Assembly (NCBI GenBank): GCA_040772505.1 | Contig: JAXGYA010000012.1 | Span: forward strand, 36,231 to 100,230 | Direction: 5' to 3' | Length of the DNA stretch: 64,000 nucleotides | DNA from: Mariniphaga sp040772505 | Lineage (GTDB): Bacteria; Bacteroidota; Bacteroidia; Bacteroidales; Prolixibacteraceae | In this document: positions 8,808-17,852 of the stretch, piece after piece | How the letters are laid out: each line of letters begins with the position of its first letter | Numbering within the stretch: position 1 is the stretch's first letter | The notes under the pieces: model-generated | Databases searched by the model: none | Told to the model about the DNA's origin: nothing | The model's input: only the letters and a program-made list of their open reading frames with translations | Made by a program: the position numbers and the translations under genes

Positions 8808-9986
8808 TTACCATTTCACCCCGTCATTTGTAAGTATTGCATATCCGGGTCGTGGGCTGGCTTCTGAAAAAACTTCAAGTTTTTTGTAGGGTTCAACGGT
8901 AATATCTTTCTCCGTAATTTCCCCGTTGGCATCTTTTATCGCACTGAGGCTAAGTCCCAGATATTTAGCCAAAAAGGGATAGACAGCTTTTCGTTTGGAG
9001 AATTCATAGCCGTGCCCCTCATCGGGAAAATGAACATTTTCAACTTTCCCTTCTGCTCCCATCAGGCGGTATATGTACTGAATGTGCGGGAATTCTACTT
9101 CGGGGTTGTTTTTTGTCCAGTCATCACCATCAGAAACCAGCATCATCGGGCGCGGTGCAGCCAGTGCTGCAATCTCCACATTGTTGGTAAGGTGGCTTTC
9201 ACTTTTGTGAATCGGCATACCGCTTTCGCATACACAACCTCCAAAAAAGTGGGCTGAAACCTGAACAACCGGCACACTAACCTTTATGCGGTCATCAACT
9301 GCTGCCAGCAGAAAAGCCTGAGTAGCCCCGCCGGAAGCGCCGGTGATGGCAATCCGTTCCGGGTCAACATTTTCCAAAGACAATAAAAAGTCCAGCGCTC
9401 TGACGCTGTTCCACAACTGCTGCCGAAGTGCCAATGGATGATTATGCTTCCAGCCCCAGCCGGCCATTTCGCCGTAGCCAACCATGTCATATGCGAAAAC
9501 TGCTGCACCCATTTTAGCCAATGCCGCACAACGGATTTGTGCGTCTTCTCGAAAACGGCCATAATCGTCCGATTTTGACCAATGCCCGTGTGTGCTTAAT
9601 ATTCCCGCTATTTTCCCTTCGGTTTTCCCGGGAAGATATAAACTTCCGGTAACAAAAACGCCGGGCAAACTTTCAACAGCCACATTCTGAACCGAGTAGC
9701 CATCATATTTTCGGAGGTTGGTATTAACAGGTTTCAATGGTGTTTTGGGAGGAAAAGGAACAAGTCCGGCGCCATTCAAAATTCCCTGCCGGATAATTTC
9801 CGTACGCTGAAGCCACTCTTTCTTAGTCTTATACTCCTCTTTTAAATGCCTGAGTACTGACCGCGCTTCTTCTTCGGTGTAATAATTTCCAACACAAAGA
9901 TTGGGGTCGTTCTGTTCCTGTGAAACTGCATATTTGGCACCTGAAAAGAGAAAAAGAGACAATAAAAAGCAAAAATATGTTCTCAT
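8808..9986 (-). CDS. Secreted alpha/beta hydrolase (acetyl-xylan-esterase-like)
   Basis: This 392-residue protein has an N-terminal signal peptide (FCFLLSLFLFSGAKYAVSQ). The alpha/beta-hydrolase triad can be placed as Ser218 in GASGG, an aspartate in VSDGDDW (about 286) and His325 in DEGHGYEF. The STHGHW segment near residue 132 supplies the oxyanion region. The arrangement resembles the acetyl-xylan esterase/DUF acyl-hydrolase group that Bacteroidota use on carbohydrate esters, but no polysaccharide-utilisation neighbours are present. It is exported to the periplasm or cell surface. Substrate remains undetermined. Confidence 0.85.
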   Translation of the reverse strand: MRTYFCFLLSLFLFSGAKYAVSQEQNDPNLCVGNYYTEEEARSVLRHLKEEYKTKKEWLQRTEIIRQGILNGAGLVPFPPKTPLKPVNTNLRKYDGYSVQNVAVESLPGVFVTGSLYLPGKTEGKIAGILSTHGHWSKSDDYGRFREDAQIRCAALAKMGAAVFAYDMVGYGEMAGWGWKHNHPLALRQQLWNSVRALDFLLSLENVDPERIAITGASGGATQAFLLAAVDDRIKVSVPVVQVSAHFFGGCVCESGMPIHKSESHLTNNVEIAALAAPRPMMLVSDGDDWTKNNPEVEFPHIQYIYRLMGAEGKVENVHFPDEGHGYEFSKRKAVYPFLAKYLGLSLSAIKDANGEITEKDITVEPYKKLEVFSEASPRPGYAILTNDGVKW

Positions 9987-10164
9987 TTTTTTCGAATTTG
10001 ATTATTCAGACGGGTAAAGATAATAATAGCAACTTTAGTTCGTCAATCAATTTGGTATAAAAGTCAACATACGGAATAATTCCTAATGGGGAACATGAGT
10101 AAAAAACTAAACAACAAAGAGTTACATAAAACGAGAAAAGAAAATTGTTGGGAATAAAAAATTG

Positions 10165-10476
10165 TCATTCTGCAATTGCGTTATGCAATACAGATTTTAA
10201 CTTCTCGGGACAAAAGATACCTTCATGCATCCAGATGGGTTTCCCGTTTTTAAAAACTATCAACGCCGGAATTTTCCCGATTTTATAACTTCTTGCAATC
10301 ATTGGGTTTCTGTCCACATTCACCCTGACAATCCTGACATCGCCGATTTCCTGTTTCACCGCTTTCAAAATGGGCTGAACCTTTTGACAGGGTTTGCACC
10401 AGTCGGCATAAAAATCGACCATCACCGGTTTTGAAGAATTTATGATTCGTAAAAAACGCTTATTCGTGTTCTGCAT
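10165..10476 (-). CDS. Thioredoxin-family protein
   Basis: This is a 103-residue cytoplasmic thioredoxin fold. The redox motif is W26-C-K-P-C30, with lysine in place of the usual glycine. The fold continues with VRIVRVNVDRNP and the cis-proline segment KIPALIVFKNG. I chose the ATG at 10476 because it gives a standard thioredoxin length. A longer frame reaching 10536 lies inside the upstream gene and adds unrelated residues. The start overlaps the end of the DUF6132 gene by 17 bp, which suggests coupled translation. It probably acts as a general dithiol reductant, but the altered motif could shift its redox potential. Confidence 0.9.
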   Translation of the reverse strand: MQNTNKRFLRIINSSKPVMVDFYADWCKPCQKVQPILKAVKQEIGDVRIVRVNVDRNPMIARSYKIGKIPALIVFKNGKPIWMHEGIFCPEKLKSVLHNAIAE

Positions 10477-10690
10477 TTGCTCTCTCTTTTCGTTTCCGGG
10501 CAAAATCTTGAATGATATCACCTGCCAGGTAACCAACAGCAGTGCCCCACAACGTGCTCCAATACCAAACCGATTTAATCGGGCAGGTACCGCTCAGACA
10601 GCCTACAAATCTCCAGTATAAAAAACCGCCTATTGCGCCAATCAGCGTAAAAATAAGTGTAAGCCTTCTTTTTTTAATGAATTCTTTCAT
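10460..10690 (-). CDS. DUF6132 family small membrane protein
   Basis: This 76-residue protein has two transmembrane segments (about residues 10-29 and 41-60). Between them is the conserved C-LSGTCPI loop that marks DUF6132-type proteins of Bacteroidota. The two cysteines could be redox partners. The gene overlaps the following thioredoxin gene by 17 bp, which makes a thiol-related link attractive, but this is inference. The charged tail KRKERANAEHE is cytoplasmic. No signal peptide is needed because the first helix would insert directly. Confidence 0.85.
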   Translation of the reverse strand: MKEFIKKRRLTLIFTLIGAIGGFLYWRFVGCLSGTCPIKSVWYWSTLWGTAVGYLAGDIIQDFARKRKERANAEHE

Positions 10691-10710
10691 GCTTCTGTTT
10701 ACCGATAGAA

Positions 10711-10718
10711 CAAAAATA
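10711..10718 (-). promoter_or_regulatory. -7 promoter element for the DUF6132-thioredoxin pair
   Basis: On the minus strand this reads TATTTTTG, matching TAnnTTTG, 21 bases upstream of the DUF6132 start codon. No convincing -33 TTG is visible. Confidence 0.4.
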
Positions 10719-10836
10719 GTGGTATATGGTTTTTGAACCGGTTATCATGTTTAATGATACAGAATAGACAGAACCGATAACTTCTGTTAGGATAAACTCA
10801 ACAAAAAGCATAAACAGCCAGGGCGATTATGCAATA

Positions 10837-12201
10837 TTATGGCAAAGTCTTTATTACTTCCCTTAAAAAATCATTCATGCTGAAATTTCCCATGCCAAAT
10901 CCCAGCCGGACAACCACCAATTCCTTTGAAGGAACAATATATATACGCTGTCCCTGAAATCCGTCGGCAAAAAAGATATCGCCGGGAACATCAGTCAGCC
11001 GGTTCTTCTCTTCAGGCTCTTTCAGCCAGAAAGTTCCGGCATATTTGCTATTTGATGCTTCGGCAGGTGTTTTCATAAAATCAACCCAGGGTTTTGAAAG
11101 GAGAGTATCGCAGGCAAAAACGCCGTCGTTCAAAAACAGCAGTCCGAAGCGTGCCCAGTCGCGGGTTGTTCCATAGCAATAGGAGGAGGCAACAAACAAG
11201 CCTGCGGCATCGGTTTCCACATTGGTGTTCAGCATTCCAAGAGGATACAGCAGATTCTTATACAGCCCTTCATGGTATTGCGCATCATCATTCAGCCGGT
11301 TGCGAATAATTCCCGAAAGAAGATTGGCGTCGCCCGAAGAGTAGTTCCAAAAAGTCCCCGGAGAGTGTGCAGCTTTGCACCGGATTATATATTCAAACAT
11401 ATTCTCACTTTGCATGAGCATCACGGTGGCATCGGAAATGGTGAAATAGTTTTCGTACCACTTGAGCCCGGTGCTCATCTGCAATACATTTTTCACGGTA
11501 ATATTGCTGCGTTCATCATTTTTCCATGCGTTTATTCCGGCAGGTTCTTCCATGGCAAGCTGACCGTTATCCGCTAAAATCCCGGCCCACGCACCGGTCA
11601 GGCTCTTAGTCATTGACCATCCGTGAAATTTTGTATTGAAATCATAGTCATCAAAATATTTCTCAGCAATAAGCTGATTTTTGTAAACCACGGCGATTCC
11701 CAATGTTTTTTTAAATGGTTCACTTCCCGGTGCATCAAAGCAGGTATCAATCAGTTCATGCAAACGTGCAAAGTTGACTCCCGAAGGCATGGTGTCTGCG
11801 AGGATGTTCCCTTTGGGCCAGGGAATTGTATCCTGCAAAAATCCGGGATCGGGCAACCGGAAGCCCGATTTTCTCAACTCATTCACATCCGTTTTCAGCA
11901 CAATGACCGCCCCGGCTCCTTCCCGAAAAACTGCTTTTCGTTTTGCAAGTCCGAACACGGTTGAAGTGGCTGTCTTTTCCTCGTAATCCACTTTTGTTCT
12001 GGCTAAGCTGATTGGAAAAAACGAAAGGTCTTCAGCCTCAATTCTGGCGGGCTCCTTGTCTGCCAGAAACACACTGGAGCACATCCCCTTGGCAGCAAAG
12101 GCTGTGATGATGGGCAAACGCGGCCAGACAAACCAAACGCCGGCTGAAACGGCAATCAGAATTATCAGCCAGAATACTCTTTTAAAGGATTTTCTTTTCA
12201 T
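10837..12201 (-). CDS. Serine hydrolase, beta-lactamase/class C family, membrane-anchored
   Basis: This 454-residue protein has an N-terminal hydrophobic anchor (about residues 10-26). The penicillin-binding-like serine hydrolase domain follows from about residue 150. The catalytic tetrad SxxK is S196-M-T-K199 in FHGWSMTKSLTG. WNYSSGDANLL carries the expected second tyrosine motif. Such proteins in Bacteroidota are often esterases or peptidases rather than beta-lactamases. About 110 residues between the anchor and the domain are specific to this subgroup. It appears to be the last gene of a minus-strand operon behind an exported protein and an alcohol dehydrogenase (gaps of 42 and 52 bp). Confidence 0.86.
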   Translation of the reverse strand: MKRKSFKRVFWLIILIAVSAGVWFVWPRLPIITAFAAKGMCSSVFLADKEPARIEAEDLSFFPISLARTKVDYEEKTATSTVFGLAKRKAVFREGAGAVIVLKTDVNELRKSGFRLPDPGFLQDTIPWPKGNILADTMPSGVNFARLHELIDTCFDAPGSEPFKKTLGIAVVYKNQLIAEKYFDDYDFNTKFHGWSMTKSLTGAWAGILADNGQLAMEEPAGINAWKNDERSNITVKNVLQMSTGLKWYENYFTISDATVMLMQSENMFEYIIRCKAAHSPGTFWNYSSGDANLLSGIIRNRLNDDAQYHEGLYKNLLYPLGMLNTNVETDAAGLFVASSYCYGTTRDWARFGLLFLNDGVFACDTLLSKPWVDFMKTPAEASNSKYAGTFWLKEPEEKNRLTDVPGDIFFADGFQGQRIYIVPSKELVVVRLGFGMGNFSMNDFLREVIKTLP

Positions 12202-12243
12202 TTGATAAAAATTTATGTCATCTGTAAATATTCACAGCTATTT

Positions 12244-13620
12244 TCAGTAAGCCCGCTGAAACACAATCTCACTCAAGCCTGCAACTTTTTTGTTTTCTGC
12301 ATCAATGTATATCCGCACATCTAAGGAACCGTCTTTAACCTCAACAATCCGTTCACCTGTCCAGTAGGTTTCGCCGGCGTCCAAAGATTTAGTTACAGAC
12401 GCAACTCCTTCAAATTCAACCTTTTGCCACGAAGGCAGATAAACATCGCCAACTTTTGCGCGAATCCGGTAGGTTCCATTGGGAACTGTTATCCGGTAGT
12501 CAAAAAAGTTAACGGGGTTTTCACACTCTGCCAGTGTCCCCTCAAACATAACCTTTTTCAACCGGGCATTACCCTCTCCGCCGGAAGTTACCCACTCCAC
12601 CTTGTCGGCAACACACCATCTGCTTAAAATCCAGCCTTTCCCCGAATAGGGTTCAAATGCCATGATATTTTTCTGATTGCCATTCTGTTGTCTCAGCCTT
12701 CCAAAAGTAATTTTTCCCCTTGAAAAAGAGCGCGAAATATTTTCAGCCTGCCTGAAATAGAGCCCAAACAGCTGTGGAAAACAATTCACTGAATTTTGCA
12801 TGCAATCATCATATTCCGGTTCTGTTTCTGAATAGATTACCTGAAACTGAGCATAGCCCCATTCTTCATCACCCCATGCCGTTCCCACGGCATCACCCCG
12901 AAGGAGCTTTTGTCCTTTTTTCAGACTCACATTTTTGGGGAAAAGTTTGCTGAAATAGTAGTAAATTCCCAGTTGCGATTCGCTTTCGAGCAAAACGGAG
13001 GCTTGGTTTTTTGTATTTCCATTGTTTCGTATCCACACCACCCGCGAATTTTCAGGCGCCACAAGCCAATGCTTCATCTGTCCGCGGGCATCCTGCAAAT
13101 CAAATCCAATCCCTTCAGAAACATGATAATCTTTTTTTCTCCCGGTTTTATCACGGTTATAGTAGGAAAACATATAAGTCTCTTCTTCTGCCTGCCAGGA
13201 GAAACCATCGTTAAAACTCACCGGAAAAGTAAACTTCTCAGGGTCAAGTAACTGTTTGTAAGAATCGCTGAGGCACAGCAGCACATCTTTTTTCAACAAT
13301 CTTTTCCCGCATGAATCGGATGACAATGCGCCGGCATTTTTATTGTCAGCCACGTAAACACGAACAGCCCCAATCTTTTCGGGAACAGAGCGCCTTGCTA
13401 CTTTCAGCCAGAGCGTATCCGCTCCCACTTTTAGCTGCGTATAATGATTCTCAACCTCTATGATCTTGATCTCCAGTCCGCCAAACGTAATACTTTCTCC
13501 AATATCGAGGTTATAAAAAAAGCCGTTCCCCCAGATAAAATCCGCAGAACCGGTCTGCTGCCCGTAGAGCTGTACGGAAAACAGAAATAGAACCAATATT
13601 ATGTGAAATTTCCGATTCAA
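12244..13620 (-). CDS. Secreted protein of unknown function, possible carbohydrate-binding C-terminus
   Basis: The product is 458 residues long. The signal peptide FHIILVLFLFSVQLYG-QQ is preceded by a TTG start codon at 13620; no ATG gives the same signal peptide. The N-terminal third is beta-rich (ESITFGGLEIKIIEV). The last ~110 residues, with GTYRIRAKVGDVYLPSW and VEVKDGSLDVRIYIDAENK, resemble malectin-like or galactose-binding beta sandwiches found on secreted enzymes. I do not recognise a catalytic domain. It lies between a serine hydrolase and an alcohol dehydrogenase gene in the same orientation and with short gaps, so the three are probably co-expressed. Confidence 0.7.
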   Translation of the reverse strand: MNRKFHIILVLFLFSVQLYGQQTGSADFIWGNGFFYNLDIGESITFGGLEIKIIEVENHYTQLKVGADTLWLKVARRSVPEKIGAVRVYVADNKNAGALSSDSCGKRLLKKDVLLCLSDSYKQLLDPEKFTFPVSFNDGFSWQAEEETYMFSYYNRDKTGRKKDYHVSEGIGFDLQDARGQMKHWLVAPENSRVVWIRNNGNTKNQASVLLESESQLGIYYYFSKLFPKNVSLKKGQKLLRGDAVGTAWGDEEWGYAQFQVIYSETEPEYDDCMQNSVNCFPQLFGLYFRQAENISRSFSRGKITFGRLRQQNGNQKNIMAFEPYSGKGWILSRWCVADKVEWVTSGGEGNARLKKVMFEGTLAECENPVNFFDYRITVPNGTYRIRAKVGDVYLPSWQKVEFEGVASVTKSLDAGETYWTGERIVEVKDGSLDVRIYIDAENKKVAGLSEIVFQRAY

Positions 13621-13672
13621 TTTGCGTTAATCCGCTTTCTCAAAAACATTTATACTTTTCCTTAAAAAACAG

Positions 13673-14830
13673 CTATAGCCTTGTTTCAAGAACTTCAGCA
13701 ACAACATTGAAGTCAACATTTTTATGCTCACCCATCCTGGTTTCGCGCTGCTTAAAGCGTTCCCTGATTTTCTCAATCGTTTTAGAAGTAACTCCATAAT
13801 CTGAAAGCCGAACCGGCAATCCCAGGGATTCAAAAAAGGTGATTGTTTTTTCAATAGCCTGATCGATCCGCTGCTCAGGAGTGCCATCATAAATTCCCCA
13901 AATCCGCTCGCCATATTGCAGAATTTTATCTTTTTTGGAACTTCTCATCACGTCCATTATACCGGGAAACACAATAGCTAAGGTGCGGGCGTGGTCGATA
14001 CCATGAAAAGCGGTAAGCTCATGCCCAATCTTATGGGATGACCAGTCCTGCGGAACTCCGGCACCAATCAATCCGTTTAAAGCCATAGTTGCACTCCACA
14101 TGAAATTTGCGGCAGCATCGTAGTCTGTCCGGTCAGCCATAATTTTTGGAGCTTCCTCAATCAGGGTCAGCATGATTCCCTCGGAAAAACGGTCTTGCAA
14201 AGGTGCATTTACAGGAAAAGTGAGGTACTGTTCCAATACATGAATAAAAGCATCCACTATTCCATTTGCCACCTGCCGGTCGGGAAGTGAAAAGACACAT
14301 TCGGGGTCCAGAACAGAAAACTGCGGGAACAGCAGCGGCGAGGCAAAAGCTAGTTTCTCCTTCGTGGAAGCCCTTGAAAGGACGGTTGTTCCGTTCATTT
14401 CTGAACCGGTTGCGGGCAGTGTGAGCACCGTTCCTATGGGCAGTGCAGCATGAGGTTTAATTTCCTGATTAGTCAGAAAATCCCAGGGCTCTTCACCTTC
14501 ATAAAGCGCTGCGGCTGCAATAAACTTTGTGCCGTCCAATACCGAACCGCCACCTACTGCCAGCAAATAATCAATTTTCTCTTTCTTAATCTGCTCAACA
14601 GCTTTCATGCAGGTTTCATAAAGCGGATTGGGCTCAATGCCACCAAACTCAAAAACCTGAAAATCGGCTAAAGCTTTTACGACCTGATCATAAACACCGT
14701 TGTGTTTGATACTTCCGCCGCCATACAGGACAAGCACTCTTGAATTTTGAGGAATTTCATCTGCAAGGCTGGAAATAGTGCCTTTGCCAAAAATAATTTT
14801 TACCGGATTTTTGTACTCGAAATTATACAT
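13673..14830 (-). CDS. Iron-containing alcohol dehydrogenase (butanol dehydrogenase/YqhD type)
   Basis: This is a 385-residue group III alcohol dehydrogenase, which reduces aldehydes with NAD(P)H in the cytoplasm. The GGGSVLDGTKFIAAA segment (about residues 91-105) binds the cofactor. SHKIGHELTAFHGIDHARTLAIV supplies the metal-binding histidines of the C-terminal helical domain. Beginning MYNFEYKNPVKIIFGKG matches the YqhD/BdhA subgroup, which prefers NADPH and clears toxic aldehydes. It is the first gene of a likely operon with a secreted protein and a serine hydrolase. The physiological substrate is not deducible. Confidence 0.93.
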   Translation of the reverse strand: MYNFEYKNPVKIIFGKGTISSLADEIPQNSRVLVLYGGGSIKHNGVYDQVVKALADFQVFEFGGIEPNPLYETCMKAVEQIKKEKIDYLLAVGGGSVLDGTKFIAAAALYEGEEPWDFLTNQEIKPHAALPIGTVLTLPATGSEMNGTTVLSRASTKEKLAFASPLLFPQFSVLDPECVFSLPDRQVANGIVDAFIHVLEQYLTFPVNAPLQDRFSEGIMLTLIEEAPKIMADRTDYDAAANFMWSATMALNGLIGAGVPQDWSSHKIGHELTAFHGIDHARTLAIVFPGIMDVMRSSKKDKILQYGERIWGIYDGTPEQRIDQAIEKTITFFESLGLPVRLSDYGVTSKTIEKIRERFKQRETRMGEHKNVDFNVVAEVLETRL

Positions 14831-14912
14831 ATTCGTGTTAATTTGTAATTGTTAAATTTTATAAAACTTCAATTTCTGATTCTGGTATCAAAAAGCATAA
14901 AAGTATCTTAAA

Positions 14913-15506
14913 ATGACGAAAAAATCAAAAGGTAGCAAAAATATTTCCAAACCTGATTTTAAAGAAGTGATGGGCAAATTGAATGATGAAGCGCTCACCG
15001 AAGTGCTCAGAAAAAGAAATTTATACCAGCCGGAGGCTGCCCGCAGCGCTATTGATGAGGCAATTAGAAGAGGACTGATAAATTCAGAAGAGGACTTACT
15101 TTCAGAAAAATACAGGATTCAGCCCTTGAAAACACGACTCTTCCCTGAAATTGAAAATGAACATTTACGGGTAAAAATCAGAAAAAGTATCTCCCGTTCC
15201 CTGCTGATTTCCGGTATTTTACCATTTATATTTGGAGCTATCCGAATACAGTCAGGAAACTTAAATGAAGCAGCACTGATTTTAATTTTCGGATTAATCT
15301 GGTCAGCATTTTCCTTTAGGCTCATGAAAAGCTTTTCAAGAAATATCATCTGTTTTTTGCTGATTTTGGCAGGCATCTCCCTCTTTTATATCATCAGGCT
15401 GCTTGCCGGGCAGCCAGGAATCAACCTGATTGACAAAATAGCAGTCAGCTTTTTCTATCTGCTTCTCTTTTACGGCCTGCTGTTTCTTCTTCGGCTGAAA
15501 ACATGA
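14913..15506 (+). CDS. Four-helix membrane protein of unknown function
   Basis: This 197-residue protein has a soluble, charged N-terminal half (residues 1-85) and four closely packed transmembrane helices in the second half (about 91-108, 116-133, 142-160, 172-192). The N-terminal EALTEVLRKRNLYQPEAARSA helix pair looks like a small helical domain, found also in other Bacteroidota membrane proteins. I do not recognise a named family. It is divergent from the alcohol dehydrogenase gene with an 82 bp gap and lies 61 bp ahead of the head-GIN gene, which has its own promoter-like element. Confidence 0.7.
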   Translation: MTKKSKGSKNISKPDFKEVMGKLNDEALTEVLRKRNLYQPEAARSAIDEAIRRGLINSEEDLLSEKYRIQPLKTRLFPEIENEHLRVKIRKSISRSLLISGILPFIFGAIRIQSGNLNEAALILIFGLIWSAFSFRLMKSFSRNIICFLLILAGISLFYIIRLLAGQPGINLIDKIAVSFFYLLLFYGLLFLLRLKT

Positions 15507-15525
15507 TAAAGATGATGCAAAAAAC

Positions 15526-15533
15526 TAACTTTG
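15526..15533 (+). promoter_or_regulatory. -7 promoter element for the head-GIN gene
   Basis: TAACTTTG is an exact match to TAnnTTTG, 35 bases upstream of the head-GIN start codon. A clear -33 TTG is not seen. Confidence 0.5.
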
Positions 15534-15567
15534 CGTAAATATTTTTAAGATTAAAAACACTATCGCC

Positions 15568-16287
15568 ATGAATAAAAAGAGTAAATTTAGGTTAATCTCA
15601 TTCTTCATTATATTTATTTCACTCACAGCAATTTCCACTCTGGTTGCTTCGGCTCAGACTGAGGAAATGCTTTCGAGAAATTATGAGACCGGCAGTTTTT
15701 CCTCGCTGTTTTTGGATGGTTCGTTTGGTGTCCAACTGATTCAGGGAGATGAGGAATCTCTTGAAGTTCGCGCCTACGATATTCGCGCTTTTGAATCCCT
15801 GAACATCACCAATGAGAATGGGCTTTTGCACCTGAACATCAGCAGGAAGCTGTTTGATTTCAGCAAGGTACTTATTTTGGTAACATTTAAGAAACTGGAT
15901 GATTTGCATATTCTTGGCGGTGTCAAACTGGACACCAGGGGTTATCTTGATTTAAACAACCTGAATATTCTTCTCGAAGGCGGAGCAAAAGTGAATTTAC
16001 AACTGAAAGCAAAAAAAATAACCCTAGAGAACAGAGGAGGCTTGCTGTGCGAGCTGAGCGGTGTAGCAGACATGCTGAATGCCCGCCTTGCCGGTGCCGG
16101 ACACATCAATGCCGGAGAACTGAAAGCAAAAGATGTCAATTTCAAAATTGAAGGCGTGGGCACTGCAAGGGTTTTTGCAACAGACAAACTGAATGCTTCC
16201 ATCAAAGGCGCCGGCAAAATAAGATACCTGGGAAATCCTGAGGTTGTTCAGAATATTGAAGGGTTAGGCTCCATCGTTCAGGAGTGA
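15568..16287 (+). CDS. Secreted head-GIN domain protein (DUF2807)
   Basis: This 239-residue exported protein has a signal peptide (LISFFIIFISLTAISTLVASAQ). The rest is the repetitive beta-helix of the putative auto-transporter adhesin head-GIN domain, with typical turns GSFGVQLIQGDEE, LNARLAGAGHINAGELKAK and the terminal NASIKGAGKIRYLGNP. These glycine-asparagine-rich rungs are common in Bacteroidota proteins of the periplasm or surface. Despite the family name, no transporter domain is attached here. It is a single gene flanked by an unrelated membrane protein and a convergent protease gene. Confidence 0.88.
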   Translation: MNKKSKFRLISFFIIFISLTAISTLVASAQTEEMLSRNYETGSFSSLFLDGSFGVQLIQGDEESLEVRAYDIRAFESLNITNENGLLHLNISRKLFDFSKVLILVTFKKLDDLHILGGVKLDTRGYLDLNNLNILLEGGAKVNLQLKAKKITLENRGGLLCELSGVADMLNARLAGAGHINAGELKAKDVNFKIEGVGTARVFATDKLNASIKGAGKIRYLGNPEVVQNIEGLGSIVQE

Positions 16288-16352
16288 AAAATTGTAGAAT
16301 CGCGAAATCGCAAATTAGCGAATTCACACTCTCAACACTAAAAGTCTTGCAT

Positions 16353-17816
16353 CTAATTGACCACTTCTTTTCGGAAAAACTTCTCTTTATCCGGCTTGCC
16401 CAGAGGCAGTTCCCTTTTGTTGGCATCAAATTTTGAGAAACCCCTGTCGAAAATAGTATAGGAAACCGGAATCCGTGCTTTTTTCATGGCTATTACCGGA
16501 ACGCCGGTAATATCTTCAATGGCAGCTGCCAGAAGCGGATCCTGTTCGTCGCCCAAAGGAATTCCATCAAAAATATCTTCTTCAACAGGAATATCCGGGG
16601 CAAAACCATCCTTAAAATCAGTGACTCCCAGCGAATTGGCATAGCGAAGCACTATCGGCTGAATTCCCCAGTTTTTAAAGTCCTCGTATTCTGACGGATT
16701 GTTGTATAGATTCTCGGGTTTAAGGGTTACTGATGCGGTATATTTCCCGTAGGTTGATTCGCCTATCGTACGAATATCCATATAAGGATTCAGTCCCGTA
16801 ATGGTTAATTCGGAGGCGGAAGCTGTCCCGGGTCCTGTCAAAATATACATTTTATCAAAATCCATTTTGACAGGTGTGGTATTATTAAACCAAATTCCCA
16901 ACTGTTCTGTATCATTTTTATATTCCCAGTAGGCTTGATAATCTTTATTCCACTGAAAGGAAACCAGTTGTTTTTGATCATTTACGGCACTTAGTGGCGC
17001 CACGGAGCTGCATAAATGCTGAGCAGCATATGTGTCTCCTCCGGGATTGTATCTGAGGTCAAGAACCAAATCGGTTATTCCTTTGCGTTTCAAATAACTA
17101 AAAGCAGTATCAAGGCTTGTGTTGAAATTATGAATGTATTGCGCATAAAACAGGTATCCGATTTTTCTGCCTTCATGCTCAATCACTTTTGTGATGAGCA
17201 CCGGATCAAGAACCAATTCCCTGGCTGTCATGCGAATGGGAGTGCGATTAGTTCCATCTTCACCCAAAACACCCAGATTGATTGACAGGCTCCCGGCATT
17301 AAGTAAATCCAAATAGTTCTTATCAGTAATATCCTTTCCGTTCATTAAAACAATGATGTCCCCTCTTTTCAAGCCCGCTTCAGCTGCCGGTGTGGCGGGA
17401 TAAACGTATTCAACAATGGCAAAAACCTTACCAGTGTCGCTAAAGCGGCCAAATGCCAGCGAATAGCCAAAGGAAGTTTCCTCGCCTTCAAAGCTCTTCA
17501 CCAAAGCTTCCACATCATCGGTTACGTAGGACCATTTATCTTCTTCGTAGAGTAATTTCTTAAAATATGCTTTCGGGTCTTTTTCTCTTAATATATTGAT
17601 CTTTGGCATTTTGTCATTCCACAGATAAACATCTTCCATGACTGCTTTTATGAACTTATTTATTTCCTGTGTCAGTTTATCTGCTTTATCAACATCAGGT
17701 TTTTCCTGTTCCTGCTCTTTTTCCGGTTCAGGAAGGGGCAGCGGAGCATCGCGGCAACTAATCAACAGTGAAAAAGCAAGCAAAATGAGCAGTAATATGT
17801 TTTTGTTTTTTTTCAT
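16353..17816 (-). CDS. S41 family (C-terminal processing) protease lipoprotein with PDZ domain
   Basis: This 487-residue lipoprotein has the lipobox LLISC near residue 21 and a proline/glutamate-rich linker. A helical region follows (INKFIKAVMEDVYLWNDKMP), then a PDZ domain around AAEAGLKRGDIIVLMNGKDI, then the S41 catalytic core. The core shows DLVLDLRYNPGGD, the nucleophile serine in GTASASE, and the general-base lysine in GKYTASVT. The leading tryptophan motif YLWND is typical of Bacteroidota S41 lipoproteins. It is probably an envelope protease. A -7 promoter element lies 28 bp upstream. Confidence 0.92.
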   Translation of the reverse strand: MKKNKNILLLILLAFSLLISCRDAPLPLPEPEKEQEQEKPDVDKADKLTQEINKFIKAVMEDVYLWNDKMPKINILREKDPKAYFKKLLYEEDKWSYVTDDVEALVKSFEGEETSFGYSLAFGRFSDTGKVFAIVEYVYPATPAAEAGLKRGDIIVLMNGKDITDKNYLDLLNAGSLSINLGVLGEDGTNRTPIRMTARELVLDPVLITKVIEHEGRKIGYLFYAQYIHNFNTSLDTAFSYLKRKGITDLVLDLRYNPGGDTYAAQHLCSSVAPLSAVNDQKQLVSFQWNKDYQAYWEYKNDTEQLGIWFNNTTPVKMDFDKMYILTGPGTASASELTITGLNPYMDIRTIGESTYGKYTASVTLKPENLYNNPSEYEDFKNWGIQPIVLRYANSLGVTDFKDGFAPDIPVEEDIFDGIPLGDEQDPLLAAAIEDITGVPVIAMKKARIPVSYTIFDRGFSKFDANKRELPLGKPDKEKFFRKEVVN

Positions 17817-17843
17817 GCTGTAAAATTACATCTTTTTATGTAA

Positions 17844-17851
17844 CAAAATTA
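17844..17851 (-). promoter_or_regulatory. -7 promoter element for the S41 protease gene
   Basis: The minus strand reads TAATTTTG, matching TAnnTTTG, 28 bases before the start codon. It falls in the 36 bp gap after the PgpH-like gene, so the protease may be transcribed both from here and by read-through. No -33 match was found. Confidence 0.4.
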
Positions 17852-17852
17852 G

